8,701 nucleotides of DNA from JAAYRQ01 sp035647815 (GTDB lineage Bacteria; Bacillota; Syntrophomonadia; Syntrophomonadales; Syntrophomonadaceae), in the NCBI GenBank assembly GCA_035647815.1, contig DASRMR010000041.1, positions 1-8,701 of the forward strand. Direction: 5' to 3'. Position 1 is the stretch's first letter. Each line of letters starts with the position of its first letter. The position numbers and the translations under genes are program-made. The notes under the pieces are model-generated. The model was given only the letters and a program-made list of their open reading frames with translations. It was not told the DNA's origin and did not search any database. Of the stretch, positions 5,944-8,701 are shown piece after piece.

Positions 5944-6603
5944 TTGAAAAAGTATAATGTTGTTTTATTTGATTTAGATGGCACTTTAACTAATCCTAAA
6001 GAAGGTATAACTAAATCAGTACAATATGCTCTTAATAAAATGGGTATTGTGGAGGAAAATCGAGATGAACTAACTAAATTTATTGGACCGCCATTAGTCG
6101 AATCTTTTCAGAGATATTACGATATGCCGGAGCCTAAAGCTTGGGAAGCTATAAAAGCTTATCGTGAGTATTTTGTAGATAAGGGGATGTTAGATAATCA
6201 GGTTTATCTTGAAATTCCTGAATTATTACAAGTTCTTACTAGCAAAGGTTGTAAACTGGCGGTGGCTACTACTAAACCTACCATTTATGCAGAGCAAACC
6301 TTAGAACACTTCGGCTTAGCCAGTTATTTTAGTATAATTATAGGAAGTAATTTAGATGGTAGTCGGGTAGATAAAAAGGAGATTATTCAAGTCATAATAG
6401 AATCTTTGGGGGTAAATAAATTAGATGATATGGTTATGATAGGTGATCGTAAGCATGATATTATCGGGGCAAAACAACATAATATAGATTCTATTGGGGT
6501 CTTATATGGTTTTGGTAGTAAAGATGAGTTAGAAGAGGCTGGAGCAACTTATATAGTACCATCGGTAGAGGAGTTAGCTAGTCTATTAGGAGTTGAAGCA
6601 TAA
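5944..6603 (+). CDS. HAD-superfamily phosphatase (phosphoglycolate phosphatase-like)
   Basis: This 219-residue HAD subfamily IA hydrolase removes phosphate from a small metabolite. Motif I is D10-L-D12-G-T in VVLFDLDGTLTNP, where D10 is the nucleophile. A helical cap follows at about residues 16-85. Motif II is T109 in VATTKPT, motif III is a lysine around KKEIIQ, and motif IV is G-D168-R-K-H-D172 in MIGDRKHDIIGA. The overall pattern matches Gph-like and 5'-nucleotidase-like HAD proteins; the substrate cannot be chosen from sequence. The start is TTG at 5944 (MKKYNVVLFD), supported by GGAGGG 8 bases upstream and by the motif I position normal for the family. It is cotranscribed with the upstream SDR gene. 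A shared hairpin ends transcription before the converging minus-strand gene. Confidence 0.9.
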   Translation: MKKYNVVLFDLDGTLTNPKEGITKSVQYALNKMGIVEENRDELTKFIGPPLVESFQRYYDMPEPKAWEAIKAYREYFVDKGMLDNQVYLEIPELLQVLTSKGCKLAVATTKPTIYAEQTLEHFGLASYFSIIIGSNLDGSRVDKKEIIQVIIESLGVNKLDDMVMIGDRKHDIIGAKQHNIDSIGVLYGFGSKDELEEAGATYIVPSVEELASLLGVEA

Positions 6604-6624
6604 AAACACGAGTAAGAATAGGAA

Positions 6625-6647
6625 AAGCCACAGTAAAACTGTGGCTT
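6625..6647. terminator. Bidirectional hairpin terminator between convergent genes
   Basis: AAGCCACAGT (6625-6634), loop AAA, ACTGTGGCTT (6638-6647) form a perfect 10-base-pair stem between the HAD gene end (6603) and the minus-strand gene end (6654). Read on the minus strand, the stem ends in TTTT, so it is a better terminator in that direction. On the plus strand the T-run is short. Confidence 0.75.
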
Positions 6648-6653
6648 ACATAT

Positions 6654-7151
6654 TTAATGTGAATCTATACCTTGGGCACCATTTACCCGGAGGACTTCAC
6701 TAGCTTCAACTACTCGTCCCTCATCAACTTCCATGATGACCATATCTTGACCTTCTTCAACTCTAGATTCATATTCTTGGCTACTCTCTTCGGGAATTCC
6801 ATAATCTATTAAACCACCAGCTACTCCACCACTTACTGCACCTGCTAATAACCCAGTTATTGGGCCTATTGCTAGTAATGCTCCTATAGGTGTAGCTATC
6901 AATGTGCCGGCACCTAAAGCTAAACCAGCAAGACCTCCTAAAGCACCACCAGTCATAGTACCATCCATTAGGTTTTGATCCCCCAATGTATCTACCATAG
7001 AACTTAGTATTCCATCATCAGTCTCACCATCATCAGAGTGTCTAGATACTAATGATATATCATTAGATTCAAAGCGGTTTTCCCTAAGAGCTTCAATAGC
7101 ATTACGTGCAGATTCTCGATCTTCAAAAAAGCCTACTAATTTTCTAGCCAA
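6654..7151 (-). CDS. General stress protein 17M/YflT-like protein with glycine-zipper segment
   Basis: The 165-residue product has an N-terminal YflT-like domain (about 1-38: VGFFEDRESARNAIEALREN...ISLVSR), typical of general stress proteins. Next comes a Gly/Ala-rich hydrophobic stretch (about 63-116) with repeated GxxxG-type spacing (GGALGG, GAVSGGVAGG) that could insert in or associate with a membrane. The C-terminal part (about 122-165: YESRVEEGQDMVIMEVDE...EVLRVNGAQ) resembles the tail domain usual in this family. No biochemical activity is known for the family; it is associated with stress responses. Translation starts at TTG (7151 reading down), with AAAGGAGG (minus strand, 7166-7159) 7 bases upstream. 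It is transcribed alone, divergent from tex and convergent with the HAD gene. No SigB-type promoter was recognised. Confidence 0.78.
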   Translation of the reverse strand: MARKLVGFFEDRESARNAIEALRENRFESNDISLVSRHSDDGETDDGILSSMVDTLGDQNLMDGTMTGGALGGLAGLALGAGTLIATPIGALLAIGPITGLLAGAVSGGVAGGLIDYGIPEESSQEYESRVEEGQDMVIMEVDEGRVVEASEVLRVNGAQGIDSH

Positions 7152-7166
7152 ATTAAAACCTCCTTT

Positions 7167-7248
7167 GCTATGATATAATTACTATTTCCTATATCATTCT
7201 TAAGTATGATAAAAATTTGAAAGAAATAAATAACCAAAATTTAAAATC
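7167..7248. promoter_or_regulatory. Divergent intergenic region between the stress-protein gene and tex
   Basis: This very AT-rich spacer must hold promoters for both divergent genes. It contains -10-like hexamers on the plus strand (TATAAT at 7174-7179 and TATGAT at 7205-7210), but neither has a convincing -35 at the right distance. No palindromic operator or RNA structure was recognised. Confidence 0.35.
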
Positions 7249-7259
7249 AGGAGGCCAGA

Positions 7260-8701
7260 ATGGAAAACAAAATTATTCAAGCCATAGTTAGTGAAACTGG
7301 CATAAATATTAAAAAAATAAATAGTACAATTGAGCTATTAGATAAGGATAATACTATCCCGTTTATTGCTCGTTATAGAAAAGAGCTTACTGGTGGATTA
7401 GATGAAGTAGAGCTGAGGAAAATAGAAGAATTATTAAAAATAAACCGCAATTTGGAATCACGCAAAAGCGAAGTAATTGACATTATAGAGGAACAAGGTA
7501 AATTAACTCCAGAATTACGAGAGGAGCTATTGTCTGCACCGACTATTACAAAAGTAGAAGATTTATATTTACCTTATCGACCTAAGAGAAAAACGCGTGC
7601 CTCGGTAGCCCGAGAAAAAGGTCTAGAACTATTAGCTAAGTTTATTTATCAAGGTGAAGGCGACCTAGAAAACGAACTGCCAAAACATCTAAATGAAGAA
7701 GTTGTGAATGTCGAAGATGCCCTACAAGGAGCTTTAGATATTTTAGCTGAAGAAATAGCAGACCATGCAGATATTAGGGGATATATAAGAGATTATATGA
7801 GAAGAACTGGTGTTATTCTGTGTAAAGCTAAAGATGCAGAAGCCAAATCTCCTTACACCATGTACTATGATTACACTGAGGAAGTGCGGAAAATACCAGC
7901 CCATAGGATTTTGGCTATTAACCGTGCTGAACGTGAAGATTTTATAAAAGTAGATATTAAACTTGAAATAGAACCTATAATTAATAAAATTGAAAAGTTA
8001 TTCTTATCAGGTAATTCCCTTATGTTTGGATACCTAGATAAGGTCGCTAATGATGCATTTAAAAGGTTGATTCAACCTAGTGTGGAAAGAGATATACGCA
8101 ATGAACTGACGGAAAAGGGCGAAAATCAAGCAGTATATGTATTTGCTAATAATTTGCGTAATCTCTTATTACAACCTCCTGTAAAAGGGAAGACTGTTTT
8201 AGGGATTGACCCAGCTTTCAGGACTGGATGTAAATGGGTAGTTATAGATGAAATAGGTAAAATGCTAGAAATAGGAGTAGTCTATCCGACTCCACCTCAG
8301 CCTAAGATAAAAGAGGCTGAAGTAGAACTAGAAAGAGTTATAAGAAAATATAATGTCAACCTTATATGTATAGGTAATGGAACTGCTTCACGAGAAACGG
8401 AACAATTTACTGCTAACCTAATTAGCAAGTTAAGTGATATAAAGCTTTCATATATTATAGTAAATGAAGCTGGTGCTAGTGTTTACTCTGCCTCACCAGT
8501 AGCAGCTAAAGAATTTCCAGATTTAGATGTATCTGCTCGCAGTGCAGTATCCATAGCTAGAAGGTTACAAGATCCTTTAGCTGAACTAGTAAAAATTGAA
8601 CCTCAATCTATCGGGGTTGGTCAATATCAGCACGATATTAATGCTAAAGTTTTATCTGAAAAATTGTCAGCAGTAGTCGAATCGGTAGTAAACTATGTAG
8701 G
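7260..8701 (+). CDS. tex: Tex, RNA-binding transcriptional accessory protein (3' end beyond the window)
   Basis: The reading frame is open from the ATG at 7260 to the window edge: 480 residues of a family usually near 715-720, so roughly the last third is missing. The N-terminus (IIQAIVSETGI...STIELLDKDNTIPFIARYRKELTGGLDE) and VEDLYLPYRPKRKTRA are typical Tex signatures. The YqgF-like RNase H fold begins around VLGIDPAFRTGCK (D317). The segment ASVYSASPVAAKEFPDLDVS and the start of the helix-hairpin-helix region (EPQSIGVGQYQHDI, about 447-460) follow. The C-terminal S1 RNA-binding domain would lie outside. Tex is a cytoplasmic nucleic-acid-binding protein linked to transcription. AGGAGG (7249-7254) stands 5 bases before the ATG. 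No frameshift or stop is seen. Confidence 0.95.
   Translation, partial: MENKIIQAIVSETGINIKKINSTIELLDKDNTIPFIARYRKELTGGLDEVELRKIEELLKINRNLESRKSEVIDIIEEQGKLTPELREELLSAPTITKVEDLYLPYRPKRKTRASVAREKGLELLAKFIYQGEGDLENELPKHLNEEVVNVEDALQGALDILAEEIADHADIRGYIRDYMRRTGVILCKAKDAEAKSPYTMYYDYTEEVRKIPAHRILAINRAEREDFIKVDIKLEIEPIINKIEKLFLSGNSLMFGYLDKVANDAFKRLIQPSVERDIRNELTEKGENQAVYVFANNLRNLLLQPPVKGKTVLGIDPAFRTGCKWVVIDEIGKMLEIGVVYPTPPQPKIKEAEVELERVIRKYNVNLICIGNGTASRETEQFTANLISKLSDIKLSYIIVNEAGASVYSASPVAAKEFPDLDVSARSAVSIARRLQDPLAELVKIEPQSIGVGQYQHDINAKVLSEKLSAVVESVVNYV

Noticed and set aside
1..8701. CRISPR array, defence island, prophage or transposase gene
   Set aside because: No regularly spaced direct repeats, integrase, transposase or known defence genes were seen. 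Apart from the small repeat at 1832-1879, the window looks like stable chromosome.

Overview
The window is an AT-rich stretch that looks like a chromosomal segment of a strictly anaerobic, low-GC Gram-positive bacterium of the class Clostridia. The reasons are strong AGGAGG-type ribosome binding sites, frequent TTG starts, a class I (strict-anaerobe type) hybrid cluster protein, a YedF / class V aminotransferase pair typical of clostridial selenium loci, and an intergenic repeat of a kind I recall from clostridial genomes. The species cannot be named from the sequence alone.

Layout. Positions 71-1811 hold a tight two-gene + strand unit: yedF (TusA-like plus DsrE-like) and a cysteine desulfurase-like PLP enzyme. 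Both probably handle sulfur or selenium transfer. A gap of about 225 bases follows, containing a nested palindromic repeat (1832-1879) and a promoter/operator (1958-2018) for an Rrf2-family Fe-S regulator (2038-2433). Next come hcp (2507-4135), a small CGGC-domain cysteine-rich protein (4230-4574) and an unusual ferredoxin (4600-5022), ended by a strong terminator at 5066-5095. Then there is an SDR reductase (5173-5922; FabG-like, possibly the EF-P 5-aminopentanone reductase) with a HAD phosphatase (5944-6603) right behind it. A convergent gene for a YflT-like, glycine-zipper stress protein lies on the minus strand (7151-6654), sharing a hairpin terminator with the HAD gene. Divergent from it, tex begins at 7260 and runs off the right edge.

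How the genes may work together. The clearest regulatory signal is a shared motif, ATTGGACTAAT-N5-CCACTTT. It occurs in inverted orientation upstream of the Rrf2 gene (1998-2020) and just upstream of hcp (2452-2474). This fits an autoregulated Rrf2 sensor of NO or Fe-S status controlling Hcp, which reduces NO or hydroxylamine. The CGGC protein and ferredoxin after hcp could be accessory redox or metal-handling partners. The upstream YedF/desulfurase pair could supply sulfur or selenium, but that link is inference. The right half of the window is ordinary housekeeping and stress functions.
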